DNA of 64,000 bases. It comes from Hyphomicrobium_A sp963776675. Its GTDB lineage: Bacteria; Pseudomonadota; Alphaproteobacteria; Rhizobiales; Hyphomicrobiaceae. The notes under the pieces were generated by a model. That model was not told where the DNA came from and made no database searches. It worked only from the letters and a program-made list of their open reading frames with translations. The stretch is from positions 37,494 to 101,493 of the forward strand of contig CAVZNR010000026.1 in NCBI GenBank assembly GCA_963776675.1. The letters run 5' to 3'. How positions within the stretch are numbered: the stretch's first letter is position 1; each line of letters begins with the position of its first letter. Made by a program: the position numbers and the translations under genes. Shown here piece after piece: positions 22,151-33,585 of the stretch.

Positions 22151-22630
22151 TCACTTTTCCGCAATTGCAATCGGCACGCCCGGCTCGCGCTTGGCGCGGC
22201 GGATGGCCAGGAACGTCTTGACGCTGGCCACGTTGGGTGCGGCGGTCAGAACCGTCAGCACGAACTCCTGGAATGAGGTGAGCTCGGGCGCGACGCACTT
22301 GAGCATGTAGTCGCTCTCGCCCGACAGCATGTAGGCCTCGCGCACCAGCTGCCAGCCCAGCACCAAGTTCTCGAACTCGCGCAGCTCCGTCTCCGCCTGG
22401 TTGTGGAGGCGCACCATGGCGAAAGCCGTGAGGTTGAATCCGAGCGCAGGCTCGTCGAGCAACACCGTGTAGCCGGCGATGAGACCGGCTTCCTCCAGAG
22501 CGCGTACGCGGCGCAGGCAAGGCGGCGCTGAAAGTCCGACGCGCGCGGCCAGAGCTACGTTGGTCATGCGTCCGTCGCTCTGGAGCTCCTTGAGGATGCG
22601 CCAGTCGAGCGGATCGAGGCGGACGGCCAT
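22151..22630 (-). CDS. Lrp/AsnC family transcriptional regulator
   Basis: A 159-residue regulator. The N-terminal winged helix-turn-helix is clear (LDWRILKELQSDGRMTNVAL, AARVGLSAPPCLRRVRALEE). A C-terminal RAM/AsnC ligand domain follows (ALGFNLTAFAMVRLHN, YMLSGESDYMLKCVAPEL). Such proteins sense amino acids and form octamers. The target is unknown; the divergent neighbour is an ELM1-type gene. The start at 22630 (MAVRLDPLDW) matches typical alphaproteobacterial members. An upstream in-frame ATG at 22687 would add 19 residues without homology. Confidence 0.92.
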   Translation of the reverse strand: MAVRLDPLDWRILKELQSDGRMTNVALAARVGLSAPPCLRRVRALEEAGLIAGYTVLLDEPALGFNLTAFAMVRLHNQAETELREFENLVLGWQLVREAYMLSGESDYMLKCVAPELTSFQEFVLTVLTAAPNVASVKTFLAIRRAKREPGVPIAIAEK

Positions 22631-22807
22631 CGGACTGTCTTTCGTTGCGGCGGTGGCGCCGAAAACCGCCTGATTCGGACCCTGCAATCGAAAGTTGCAC
22701 CAACTTGCTAGGTTTGGCTAGTTGGCGGCATAAGTCTCCCCCGGTTGGCTTTCCTGCGGCTGGAAGGGGACTCGACTTCCCGTTCCGCAGCGGAGACAAG
22801 TCCCCGG

Positions 22808-23839
22808 ATGACCACCAAAGCCCAAGCAAACCGGCAACTGGCGCCCGCCCTGGCGGGGCGGACCGCCTGGGTCATTACCACCGGCATGGCCGGAATGGAC
22901 GTGCAGGCCGAAGGCGTGGCCCGGGCCTTGGGGCTCGACTACGAGATGAAGCGCGTAACCCCCTCGGGCATATGGAAGTTCCTTGCCCCATGGGGGCCGG
23001 TGGCGCCGTCGGAGCGGTTCGGAGAGCCCGGGGCCCAGTTCGCGCCGCCCTGGCCGGATGTCGCCATCTCGCTGGGTCGCGGCAGCGTCCCCTACATGCG
23101 GGCTTTGCGGCGCAGGGCGGGACCTCGGCTGTTCACCTTGGTCATGCAAGACCCAAAAACCGGGCTCGGCGCCGCCGACATGATCTGGGTGCCCTGGCAC
23201 GATCGCCTGCGCGGCCACAACGTGTTCACGACGCTCACCGCCCCGCACAGCTTTACGACGGAGCACCTGGCCGAGTTGCGCCGGACCATGCCGCCGCAGA
23301 TCGCGGCCTTGGCCCAACCGCGTGTCGCGGTGGTGCTCGGCGGCAAGAATGCCGTCTACAAGTTCACCGACGAGGACGACGAGCGCTTTGCCACAGCCCT
23401 CGATGATCTGGGCCGGCTCGGTGTCAGCTTCCTCATCACGCCCTCGCGGCGCACGCACGGCCGCCTTCTGGAGGTCGTGGACAGGGCGACGCGCGCTTAC
23501 CCGCGCCTGCTCTGGGATCGCACCGGCCCCAACCCGTACGGCGATTTCCTCGCGCACGCGGATCTGCTGGTGGTGACGGCCGATAGCGTCAACATGGTGG
23601 GTGAAGCTTGCGCGACAGGCAAGCCAGTGCTCGTCTTCTCGCCATCGGGCGGCTCGGCCAAGTTTCGCCGCTTCCACGAGGCCCTGGTTGAGCGCGGCGC
23701 AACGCGACCCTTGCCCGACCGCCTCGACGCCATTCCGGACTGGAGCTACGAGCCCTTGCATTCGGTGGAAGACATCGCGCACGAGGTCGAACGGCGTTGG
23801 CTTGCACGCGCCCAAACGCGTCCAGGCGGGCGGGGCTGA
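22808..23839 (+). CDS. Mitochondrial fission ELM1 family protein (DUF1022)
   Basis: A 343-residue protein matching the ELM1-like family, named after a plant mitochondrial fission factor but widespread in alphaproteobacteria. Visible landmarks are AWVITTGMAGMDVQAEGVAR, LGRGSVPYMRALRR, FTLVMQDPKTG and MIWVPWHDRLRG. The C-terminal half contains LVVTADSVNMVGEACATGKP and PVLVFSPSGGSAKF, which resembles the donor-binding half of GT-B glycosyltransferases. Its biochemical role in bacteria is not established. The ATG at 22808 is chosen over upstream codons that overlap the promoter region. A CPBP protease gene begins 4 bases after its stop, so the two are co-transcribed. Confidence 0.88.
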   Translation: MTTKAQANRQLAPALAGRTAWVITTGMAGMDVQAEGVARALGLDYEMKRVTPSGIWKFLAPWGPVAPSERFGEPGAQFAPPWPDVAISLGRGSVPYMRALRRRAGPRLFTLVMQDPKTGLGAADMIWVPWHDRLRGHNVFTTLTAPHSFTTEHLAELRRTMPPQIAALAQPRVAVVLGGKNAVYKFTDEDDERFATALDDLGRLGVSFLITPSRRTHGRLLEVVDRATRAYPRLLWDRTGPNPYGDFLAHADLLVVTADSVNMVGEACATGKPVLVFSPSGGSAKFRRFHEALVERGATRPLPDRLDAIPDWSYEPLHSVEDIAHEVERRWLARAQTRPGGRG

Positions 23840-23842
23840 GCG

Positions 23843-24583
23843 GTGGCGGGGGCGCCAAGCGGACCCGAAGGTCTACCCGACGGCGTCCTGTGTGCCGGCG
23901 GTACCCTCAGGGTGCGCGCGCTTTCGCCGGTTTTCTGCGCGGTCCTCGTCGTCGAGATGGCGGTTCTCTACGTCGGCATGCCGTTGGCAGTGTCCATGGC
24001 CGTGCACGACTATCGCCTTCCGGTGTTCGTCGCGCTGATGCCGGTGCTTGCCATCGTTCTCGTCTTTCTCGTCTCCGATCCCGCGTTCTCCATGCGCCGC
24101 GAGCTGACACGCGGGTTCGGTTTCATGACGCTGCTCTCAATCCTCGCCGTATTTGCGGTGGGTGGCGGGGCGGTCGCCTACTACGTCGCGCATTTCCATC
24201 CCGACTGGTTCTTGGAGTTTCCGCGCAATCGTCCGGCGACGTATCAGCGGATTATGATCCTTTATCCCGCCATGTCGGTCGTGGTGCAGGAGCTCGTCTA
24301 CCGCACGTTCTTCTTTCATCGCTACGGGGCGCTGTTCGGGCGCGCGTGGTGGCTGGCGATCCTGCTTAATGGCGCCCTGTTCGGACTAGGCCACATCGTC
24401 ATCGGCACGGAGCTTGCCGTCTACGGCACCATGGCGACCGGCACGCTGTTCGCCTGGCGCTATGCGGCGACGCGCTCGTTCTGGGCGGTTTTTATCGAGC
24501 ACACGCTGTGGGGCGCGCTGGTGTTCACCGTGGGGCTGGGGCGCTTCTTCTTCGCCGGCGTCGGCATCTTGAGCTGGCGTTGA
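23843..24583 (+). CDS. CPBP family intramembrane metalloprotease
   Basis: A 246-residue membrane protein with about six hydrophobic segments. CPBP (Abi) motifs are present in the second half: QELVYRTFFFHRYG (motif 1, normally E-E-x-x-x-R, here Q-E), FGLGHIVIG (motif 2 with histidine) and a final EHTLWGAL histidine. Family members are glutamic or metal-dependent proteases related to CAAX processing enzymes. Replacement of the first glutamate by glutamine may reduce activity. It starts with GTG at 23843, 4 bases after the ELM1-type gene. Confidence 0.83.
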   Translation: MAGAPSGPEGLPDGVLCAGGTLRVRALSPVFCAVLVVEMAVLYVGMPLAVSMAVHDYRLPVFVALMPVLAIVLVFLVSDPAFSMRRELTRGFGFMTLLSILAVFAVGGGAVAYYVAHFHPDWFLEFPRNRPATYQRIMILYPAMSVVVQELVYRTFFFHRYGALFGRAWWLAILLNGALFGLGHIVIGTELAVYGTMATGTLFAWRYAATRSFWAVFIEHTLWGALVFTVGLGRFFFAGVGILSWR

Positions 24584-24700
24584 GCGCGCCAAATAGGCCG
24601 TTGGGCCGCGGTCGGCGCCGTGCATTGAAGCGCGCCCGGCAATCCGCTAGAAGGCCGCTAGCTCCCGTCCCCTAACGCCTGTTTCGAGGAGGCCGCCCCC

Positions 24701-26362
<1,662 letters not shown>

Positions 26363-26687
26363 CCAAGCACGCGAAGCTCGCGCGAAGCGACACGCCTTCG
26401 CTCGCCTTTGATGATCAGCCGCGTTTGACGATGCTGCACGAACGAGCGCTCCTCGCGCTCGCATCGCAGCGATCGGCGATGCATGCCGCGGCACACCATC
26501 TCTTCTTCGCGGCTTGAGCAAAGCGTCAGCGTTGAGAGTTCTCTCACAGCACAGGTTTGTGCGCGGAACTCCAAGCCAGCCTCTTGGCCGCCTCGTAAAT
26601 TCATCGCGCTCCACGAAAACCGATACGCGTTCGGCCTGCACGGCCGCGCGACGTGTCGCTCTTAACAACAATCTAGGGAGTGCAACC
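26363..26687. other. Intergenic region without a recognised gene
   Basis: 325 bases between ettA and the carboxylesterase. I see short inverted repeats around GCGAAG/CTTCGC near 26385-26405 but no convincing terminator with a U-run, no tRNA and no credible coding sequence. A weak ribosome site lies just before the esterase ATG. The stretch is slightly less GC-biased than flanking genes, consistent with the start of an accessory patch. Confidence 0.5.
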
Positions 26688-28386
26688 ATGACACTACAGT
26701 CCGAGTTTTCCTCGCGAGTACGCGCACGGCCCACCTCATTGCGTCGACAACTTGTCCTCGGCTCGTTGCTCGTGGCAGGCATCGCAACCGTTCCAGCCTT
26801 GGCCATTGCACATGGCTATTCCCATGGCCATGGCCACCACAGCAATGGGGCTGTGGTCAACACCGACAAGGGCGCAGTTCGCGGATACAGAGAGGATGGC
26901 GTCTATCGGTTCCTCGGCATCCCCTACGCAGCGCCGCCGGTCGGCAATCTGCGTTGGCGTCCGCCGGCGCCGGCAAGTCGGTGGAGAGGCACGCTGGATG
27001 CCACGGAGTTTGCGAACACCTGTTCGCAGGTGACCGAGCTTGGTGCCTTCGCAGGTCCGACCAGCATCACCGAGGACTGCCTCTATCTCAACGTCTTCAC
27101 GACCGGGACCACCAGCGGCTATCACCATGGTGGCAAGCCGGTCATCGTCTGGATTCACGGCGGCGGAAACGTCGACGGTGAGACCAACGACTACGACGGC
27201 AGCAAGCTCGCAACGGGCGGGCCCAACGGCACGCCCACCGTCGTCGTGACCATCAACTATCGCCTGGGCCTGTTCGGCTACATTTCGCATCCTGCATTGA
27301 ACACCGGGTCTGCCTGGGGAAATTACGGCATCCTCGATCAACAGGCGGCGCTGCGCTGGGTGCAGCGTAACATCCGAGCCTTCGGGGGCGACCCCAACAA
27401 CGTGACGCTCGGCGGCCAGTCTGCTGGTTCGCAAGACACCAGTGCGAACATGATCTCGCCGTTGGCTGCGGGCCTGTTCCACAAGGCAATCGAGCAAAGC
27501 GGCCCGAGGTACAATCTCTTCCAGATCTGGCGCGACTGCGTTGCGCGGGGAACGGACTTCGCTACTGCCGCCGGCTGCTCGACTGCCGCGTGTCTGCGTG
27601 GCCTGACGACCGCACGGATCCTGCAGCTGCAGGGAACGCCCAACGCCAATGGCCCGTACATCACCGGTCCGTTCGTGGACGGGAACGTCATCCCCATCAG
27701 CTCGGACGATGCCTGGGCCAGTGGGGCTTACACGCCATATGCCTATCATGGGCGGCAGGACCAAGGACGAGGGGCTGTTCGGCTTGAGCATTGCGGAGTA
27801 TTTCTCCGGTCCTCCGCAGGTGGCCCTGACGCCGGCTCAATACGCCGCGAACAACAGCGCTGCCGTGCTGTCCGAGTATCCGCTCTCCGACTACGGCAAC
27901 AACCCGACTTTTGCCCAGAACAGGGTCGACACGGACAGCGGCAAGTGCCAGCTGCTCCAAGTCATGAAGACGCGGGCCGGCACCAATGGGGGCTAGCCGC
28001 AATGTACGCGTATGACTTCGCCTACCGGACGCGCGCCGTACTACTTCCCGCAGATGCCGAACGCCGACGATCCGACCGGGCATTTCCAGGCGCTCGCCTA
28101 CCACACCGCCGACATTCAGTTCGTGTTCCCGAAATGGAGCGGCGGCCAGCTGGGCGTGAATCTGGACCAGATCACCGGGCAACCGCGTGAGCTGCAGGGG
28201 GCCGAGATCGGCCTGTCCAACCAGATCACTGCGGCATGGACCAAGTTCGCCAAGTACGGCAATCCGAACGGCGCGGGGAATTCGCCATGGCCGGCATTCA
28301 CGGCGGCCTCGCCGAAGATCCTCCTGCAGGACATCTCGAGCACGATCCTGAACGAGTTCGCCTATCGGGCCGCCTATCCACTGTGA
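26688..28386 (+). pseudogene. Type B carboxylesterase, frame disrupted three times
   Basis: Exported alpha/beta hydrolase of the carboxylesterase type B family. A signal-like segment (LVLGSLLVAGIATVPALAIA) is followed by GAVRGYREDGVYRFLGIPYA, SEDCLYLNVF-like TEDCLYLNVF, and the oxyanion-hole VIWIHGGG. The nucleophile elbow is GGQSAGSQD (canonical form G-E-S-A-G). The acidic residue lies in KDEG and the catalytic His in AYHTADIQFVF. The frame changes at about 27740 (+1), at the GGGGG run near 27989-27993 (one base lost or two gained) and at about 28031 (+1). Corrected length is about 565 residues. Unlike the single-lesion genes, three breaks here leave open real decay. It is followed by a truncated gene. 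Confidence 0.8.
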
Positions 28387-28560
28387 TTTCTGGGATATCC
28401 AAAGCTGACGCTCTGTCGCGGCCATAGATGAGAGACCGGCGGCCGCGTCCTGAATTTCTGGACGCGGCCGCTGACGTTTTCCCCCGCGCCGCCGCCACGC
28501 CCGAGCCCTATTTGTCCGCCACATCGGCGGCAGTTGGCGTTTGCGTACATGGGGGAGTTT

Positions 28561-28807
28561 ATGGGTCCGTTCAGGAGGAGCACGACGATCGAGTCTGCCG
28601 AAGTCGCGACGCAAGCAGCGTCCAGCGTCGATGGCGGCAAGCTCGCGGTGTTCGTGTCGGCAATCGCGCTTCTGTTTTCCGGCTACAGCTTGTGGGAGAC
28701 CTCGCTCAAGGCAGCCGATCTGCGCGCCTTCGTGCCGCCCGTCATCCAGTTCGCCGCGCCCTACCAGAATTCGAATTTCGAGGTGATCGCGGTGCCGGTC
28801 ACGCTCG
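28561..28807 (+). pseudogene. 3'-truncated membrane-anchored protein
   Basis: Starts well: a GGGGGAG ribosome site, ATG at 28561, a charged N-terminus, a membrane segment (LAVFVSAIALLFSGYSLWE) and a sensible continuation (LRAFVPPVIQFAAPYQNSNF, EVIAVPVTL). After about residue 82 the frame becomes arginine-rich noise, because the plus strand from here on is the antisense of an autotransporter gene. The 3' part of this gene is therefore missing. I recognise the type (small inner-membrane protein with a periplasmic beta domain) but not the family. Confidence 0.6.
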
Positions 28808-30868
28808 GCGAGGAGGTCCGTCTCGCCAAGGTCCCTGAGCGCGTCGATCAGCACCTGCAGGGCCGCCGAAGGCCCGGCGTCGGCGAGCGCATCGAGATAG
28901 GCGGCCACCGCGCGCTGATTGGCATTGAGGTTGGACAGCTTACCCAGAATGCTTCTGCCTCCCCACGACAGCACCAGTTGATTGCCCTGCACCTCCAGCG
29001 AAAACGCGATCCCGGAGTTGGTGAATATCGTCGCCGTGCTGGCAAGCGCCGCGGCGCTGGCGATGACCACAGATCCGGACGCGCTGGTCAGATTGATGAC
29101 GTTGACGGCGACAAGGCCGGCTAAGTTTGCCGTGCCCGACGCAGTCACGCGGTCGGCGCCGGCACCGCCTTCGTCGATGTCGACGATGAACGCGCCCGCT
29201 GAGGTCTGCACCAGGTTGCCGGTCAGCGCCGTCGTCTGCACGGCGTTTTCGCCGCCGGGTGACAGGAAACCGGCGTTGGTCAGCGTGTTGCCGGCCCCGA
29301 GGTTGACCGTCGTGCCCGGCCGGAACGTGGCGTTGTTGTTGAAGGCGTTGGTGCCGGCGCCGAGGTTCACGTTGCCCGTGATCGTCTTGTAGTTGTTGAT
29401 CGTCTCGTTTCCGCCGGTGCCGTAGACGGCGAAGTCTCCGCCCGACAGCTCCGAGTTGTTGTTCAAGGTGTTGGTGCCGCCGTTAAGGAACTGCACGCCG
29501 CGCCCCGAGCCATAGCTTGTTCCGCCATTCAGCGTCACCGTATTGCTCGACCCGCCATAGGATGTGACGCCGTAGGCGGCATTTATGTCTCCGCCGACGT
29601 CGATCATAATCGCGCCGGTGGTCGCTTGGGCGAAGACGCCGACGTTCGACCCCTGAATGTCGCCGGTCACGTCGATGGTAACGGGCTGCGCCGCGATGGT
29701 TCTGCCGTAGACGGCCGCGTAGCCGGTCGAGGCAACGTTGGTGGCCGTGATTGAGACGGCACCGGCTGTCGAGACCGCGAGGATGCCGCTGCCCCCGGTT
29801 GCATCGATGTCTCCGGTGGCGGCGACCGTAACGTTGCCTCCGCCGACGGAGTTCATCGCGTGGATGGCCGTGCCCGCCGTCGCGGTGACGCCGGCACTCA
29901 TCACATCGATCGTACCCGTCGAGGAGTGGGCGTAGATGCCGTAGGTAGCCCCCTGCACATCGCCGGTGGCGGTCACGCTCACGGCTCCAGATCCATTGTT
30001 GGCCGCGGAAATACCGCGACCGCCGCTCGAGGTTACTGTGCCGCCGGAGCTGTCGATGGTCACGGAGCCGTTTCCGTACGCCACCTGAGCACTAATGCCG
30101 CCCGACGCGCCACTGACGTCGCCAACGCTTGTCACCATCAGTGGATTGGATCCGTTAACAGAGTAGAGGTTGATGCCTCTGCCGGCGCCGGATCATCACG
30201 TCACCGGTGCTGTCGACGGTTATGGCGCCGCTGGCCGTTGTGAGATTGATTCCGCTCGAGTTGCCGTTGAGGTTGCCGACACTCGTCACCGAGATGGCGC
30301 CAGCATTGGTATTAGCGCCAATGGCTCCCCCATCTGACGACACGTCGCCGTTGCTGTTGATCGTCACCGTCGAGTTTGTGCTGCTGGCGTAGATGCCATC
30401 CGCGCTCGCCCCGGTCGCCTGGATGTTATAGGTGCCGGTGTCGGTGTTAATGGTCACGGCGCCGTTGGAGGTGAAAGTGATGCCGTCGACGTTGGCGCCG
30501 GGTGTGATGTTGGCGGTGAGGGTGTTGACGTTGAGGGTTGTGTAAGGCCCGCCGCCGTTGTTGAGCAGGACGCCCGTGGAGACGTTGCCCGTGCAGGTAA
30601 CCGTCGTTCCGCCGCCCGTAATGGTGTCGCAGGGTGCGTTCGGCGGCACGACCTGGGCGTAGGCGCGCCGGCCGTAGCCGAAGAGCAGCGCGCCGGCCGC
30701 CACCGTGCCGAGCATCAAAGAGCGCCATCTGTCGCTCTGCGCAAACGTCTGCGAGCCGCCGCCTGCGTCGCCCGAGTAGCCGCAGAGGGCGACTCGGGGA
30801 TGCCAGACGTTCGAGCCGTCCCGACGAACACTCACCCAACGCGTTTGCGGAACTTCCAGCTGCGCCAT
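28808..30868 (-). pseudogene. Autotransporter passenger, lacks barrel, +1 frameshift
   Basis: Surface adhesin-like protein. An extended N-terminal signal region ends in LMLGTVAAGALLFGYGRRAYA. The passenger is composed of short Gly/Thr/Asn-rich repeats of beta-helix type (patterns such as G-D-V-x-G, GAISVTSVGNLNG, GAVSVTATGDVQG). It ends with NLNANQRAVAAYLDAL, a phrase that usually precedes the autochaperone and beta-barrel. The barrel is absent: sequence identity stops at about 28808-28835, where a convergent truncated gene begins. One extra base at 30190-30191 also breaks the frame (M-I-G-A-G-R-G-I expected). The ATG at 30868 follows a GGGGGG site; the frame can be read from a TTG at 30904. 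Without a barrel the product could not be displayed. Confidence 0.75.
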
Positions 30869-31195
30869 CGCTGCCCCCCGCGGCTCGGACGCAAAACTAG
30901 CCAATGCCGGCCAACAAACCTTTCAGGCGAACCGCACGGACTGCTCCGAACAGCGTACCCTGAATAGGGTTCACGGTCTTCGCGCAGATGATTCGCTTCA
31001 ATGCAGGGGCGATTCGTTATGCCCGCTATTCTCCCGGGGTGGCCTGTTGATTACGGGGACAACCCGGACGCGGCGGCGGAGCGGCAGCCGCTACGGTGTC
31101 GGGGGCGAAACCTGATCCACATCAATGTCTTCCCGACATGAGCGTGTTACCCGTTCGGCTGGGATAATCTGTGAACTGCGCACGTGCAGAGCACC
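30869..31195. other. Divergent intergenic region
   Basis: 327 bases between the start of the autotransporter gene and the start of the TauE/UreH-like gene. Apart from the FNR/FixK-like box listed separately, I see no gene or RNA. It must hold the promoters of both divergent genes. Confidence 0.5.
31112..31125 (+). promoter_or_regulatory. FNR/FixK-like box upstream of TauE-like gene
   Basis: CTGATCCACATCAA matches the FNR/FixK consensus TTGAT-N4-ATCAA at 9 of 10 positions; only the first base differs. It ends 70 bases before the downstream ATG. A class II site centred near -41 would place transcription start around 31160, a sensible distance. The downstream gene belongs to a membrane family often found with cbb3 oxidase assembly genes under oxygen control, which supports the guess. 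A single near-match can be chance. Confidence 0.42.
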
Positions 31196-31917
31196 ATGCA
31201 TATCAACGCGTTCGGCCTGTTGGGTGGTGTGCTGTTGGGGCTCGCGAGCGCGCTCCACTGCGCCGCCATGTGCGGGGGCATCGCCTCGGGCGTGGTGTTC
31301 TTCTTTCGATCCCAAGCGTCCCTGGGACCGCGCCCGCGTGCTGATGAGCGCGCAAGCCGGGCGCATTGCGGCGTATGTGATTGCCGGAACAATCCTCGGT
31401 GCGGCAGGGGCCAGGCTCTACGGCGCCTTCGACCATGCCGCCGTCTACCGGCTTCTGCAGTGGGCGGGTGCGGTCACGCTCATGTGGATTGGGCTGTCAG
31501 TTGCCGGGGTGCTGCCATCGTTGTCGCTGCTCGACCGCTACGTGGCGGCGCTGTCGGCGCGCATCTCGGCTGTCTTGAGCCGCTTCCGCCGCTTTCCCGT
31601 AGCGGGGCCATTCGCTGCCGGTCTGGGTTGGGGCACGGTTCCGTGCCCGATGGTCTACGCCGCGCTTTTTACGGCGACGCTCACCGGATCGGCGGCGGGC
31701 GGTGCAACCTTGATGGCGGGGTTTGGCCTCGGCACGCTTCCCGCCGTCACCCTGACCGCCTTCGGCGTCACCACGCTCGCGCGCGTCGAGGCCAAGGCTT
31801 TGGCGCGGGGAGTCGATCGGCCTGGCCATCGCCATCCTCGGGCTTCTCGACCGTCTATCCGTCGAGCCCGACGGCGGGGCTCTTCTGCCTCACGCCGTAA
31901 TGAGTGCCCCAAGCTAA
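31196..31917 (+). CDS. TauE/SafE- or UreH-like transmembrane protein, two +1 frameshifts
   Basis: Inner-membrane protein, 239 residues after correction, with about six helices. Its landmark is LASALHCAAMCGGIASG: the L-H-C-x-x-M-C-G-G-I motif of the UreH-like/DsbD_2 membrane family (sulfite exporter TauE/SafE superfamily). A GWGTVPCPMVYAALFTATL repeat-like segment occurs in the second half. Members close to cbb3 oxidase genes are thought to move metal ions or reductant. Two insertions interrupt it: one in the TTT run at about 31306 (F-F-D-P-K expected) and one in the GGGG run at 31807-31810. The C-terminus becomes ILGLLDRLSVEPDGGALLPH when corrected. Regulation may be through the upstream FNR-like box. 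Confidence 0.78.
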
Positions 31918-31987
31918 TTGGTGCCAGACCCCATGAGGGTCTGACACCATCCGTACGCTTGCGCGTACTTCACGACTGTTGGATTGC

Positions 31988-32545
31988 TCAGCGGTTGAGC
32001 GCGACGACGAGGGCCTTGGGGTTGCCGCCGTTCTCGCTGATGTAGTTCTGGAACAGATTGTCGAGGAACGACGTCATCCAGAAGCCGATCACCTGCGCGT
32101 CGCGCACCTTGAAGGTCTCGCCGCGGCGCACGACCAGCCAGCGCACGTCGTAGGTGTCGCCGTTCGCCATGGTGATGCGGCTGTCGACGTAGGTGCCGCG
32201 CGCCTCCTCCCTGGACTGGGCCGTCACCACGAAGCGCGCCACCGGATACTTCGGCGCTTCCTTGGCGGCGTAGCGCGCGATGAAGTTGATCATGCCCGTG
32301 TAGTAGATCGGGCGGTCGCCGCGCGGCAGCGAACGGGCATACCCGCCCAGCGCGGAGAGGCCGATCGAGGGCACGTCGGCATTGGAGTTGAGCACCATGG
32401 CGAACTGGGACGACGAGCCCGAGCGCGAAGCTGCCAACAGCTCGTTGCCGACCCGCTTCATGTAGCCAGCCGGACTTTCGCCGGCTTCCGAGGCGCTTGC
32501 ACCCGCCAGAACCGTAAGAGCTGCGAGCACAAACGCGCGCAGCAT
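31988..32545 (-). CDS. MlaC/Ttg2-like periplasmic protein
   Basis: A 185-residue protein with a signal peptide (MLRAFVLAALTVLAGASASE). Similarity to MlaC (phospholipid-binding carrier of the Mla pathway) is visible in the order of segments: ARYAAKEAPKYPVARFVVTA, YVDSRITMANGDTYDVRWLV and the final FKVRDAQVIGFWMTSFLDNL. MlaC moves phospholipids between outer and inner membrane with the MlaFEDB transporter. No mlaFED genes are adjacent, so this is a stand-alone copy. The ATG at 32545 was preferred to an upstream ATG at 32611, which gives a non-signal leader. Confidence 0.8.
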   Translation of the reverse strand: MLRAFVLAALTVLAGASASEAGESPAGYMKRVGNELLAASRSGSSSQFAMVLNSNADVPSIGLSALGGYARSLPRGDRPIYYTGMINFIARYAAKEAPKYPVARFVVTAQSREEARGTYVDSRITMANGDTYDVRWLVVRRGETFKVRDAQVIGFWMTSFLDNLFQNYISENGGNPKALVVALNR

Positions 32546-32761
32546 GCCGGTTGCCGTATCGCCCGTGACGCGGCTACACCGGGGGGTTCGCATCGAAATT
32601 GTCATAGTCATTCCGTGGGGCTCCCTCCTGGGGACTGGGGTCTTGCGGCTCGGCGCGTCGCCTCAGGCCTGCCGTTGTCCCTTCAACTCCATAAGCCATG
32701 CCAAGAGCGTAGCAGTCAAAGGGTGGCCGAGGATAACGACGATTTTTTGGACAGACATAAT

Positions 32762-33416
32762 TCAGGTCCTGACGACAAGTGGCGGTAGTGTGGCGGTATG
32801 GCGCCATGTCGGTCGGGCATAGCGTATTGTCGGCATGGCATAACGGTATAGCGCGCCTGTGCTAACCTCCGGCTGGCCAAGCAATTCGGCCACTCTGTCC
32901 ACCTCGCTTTGCGGCAGGCTCGCGGCAACCGCGAGCAGCACTGACTTGTTCTTTTCGGGGTGGACGAGGATCAGCTCGTGGCGCGTGCCCGACAATGAGG
33001 CGCGCAAATGATGTGCAAGGCCTGCGTACGAGGCGAGCGGTGCCGACCACGTGAGCGTGCGCAGCGGTCCACGCTCGTTGACCGTTACCGTGTCCGGATC
33101 CATCTCGACAGTGCGGGCACTCGTCATGCGGTAGATGAGGCGCCGGACGGGTAGGGCGGTCAGATAAAGCCAGAAGACGATGGCGGCGAGTATCTCGAGG
33201 CCCAACGCCGGGTGCTGCACCAACAAGGTGCGTGCGGCGGGCGCGGACACCGCCTCGAAAAGGAAAATCAGCGACGCGACGGCTATCCCCAGGATCACCG
33301 TGAATGCGAGGGCGAGCAGGATCGTGGCAGCCCGCTGGGAGCAGGTCTGCACAAGACGGAATGGCAGCTCGCTTGGGGATCGAGGGCTCGACCCGATCAT
33401 AGATCGTCACGCGCAT
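32762..33416 (-). CDS. Membrane protein of unknown function, probable +1 frameshift
   Basis: Two membrane segments (AATILLALAFTVILGIAVAS and LGLEILAAIVFWLYLTALPV) are followed by a cytoplasmic beta-rich part (VEMDPDTVTVNERGPLRTLT, HELILVHPEKNKSVLLAV), similar in layout to DUF2244/PH-like membrane proteins. The best N-terminus, MRVTIYDRVEPSIP from 33416, is one frame off from the rest. Dropping one base of the GGGG run at 33375-33378 joins it to SELPFRLVQ and gives 217 residues. Without the correction, a shorter product could start at 33400. Family assignment is tentative. Confidence 0.62.
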
Positions 33417-33539
33417 CGGGGGGCAGTCCCTACTTCAGTGTTCGACCAGCCCGAAGGTAGAAAAGCACGCTTACTTTCGGGTTAACCACCGTGCCGAAAA
33501 CGAGCGCGGGATCCATTGCGTTCCCCGGCACCAGTATGC

Positions 33540-33569
33540 TTGACATATAAACATATCTTTATATCATGC
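33540..33569 (+). promoter_or_regulatory. Promoter with operator-like palindrome before the met operon
   Basis: A TTGACA -35-like hexamer (33540-33545) is followed by a perfect inverted repeat: ATATAAA (33545-33551), a 6-base spacer, TTTATAT (33558-33564). The palindrome covers the space between -35 and the expected -10, a repressor position. It lies 21 bases ahead of the TTG start of an ArsR-family gene, which suggests autoregulation. AT-rich dyads of this kind are reported for ArsR-family repressors of methionine/SAH genes (SahR type), but the exact consensus is from memory and not checked. Confidence 0.6.
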
Positions 33570-33585
33570 GGTCCAAGGAGGCCGC

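Noticed and set aside
28808..30868. Repetitive Gly/Thr/Asn pattern as a tandem DNA repeat or CRISPR
   Set aside because: The periodicity is at protein level with varied codons; no constant repeat and spacer units are present.
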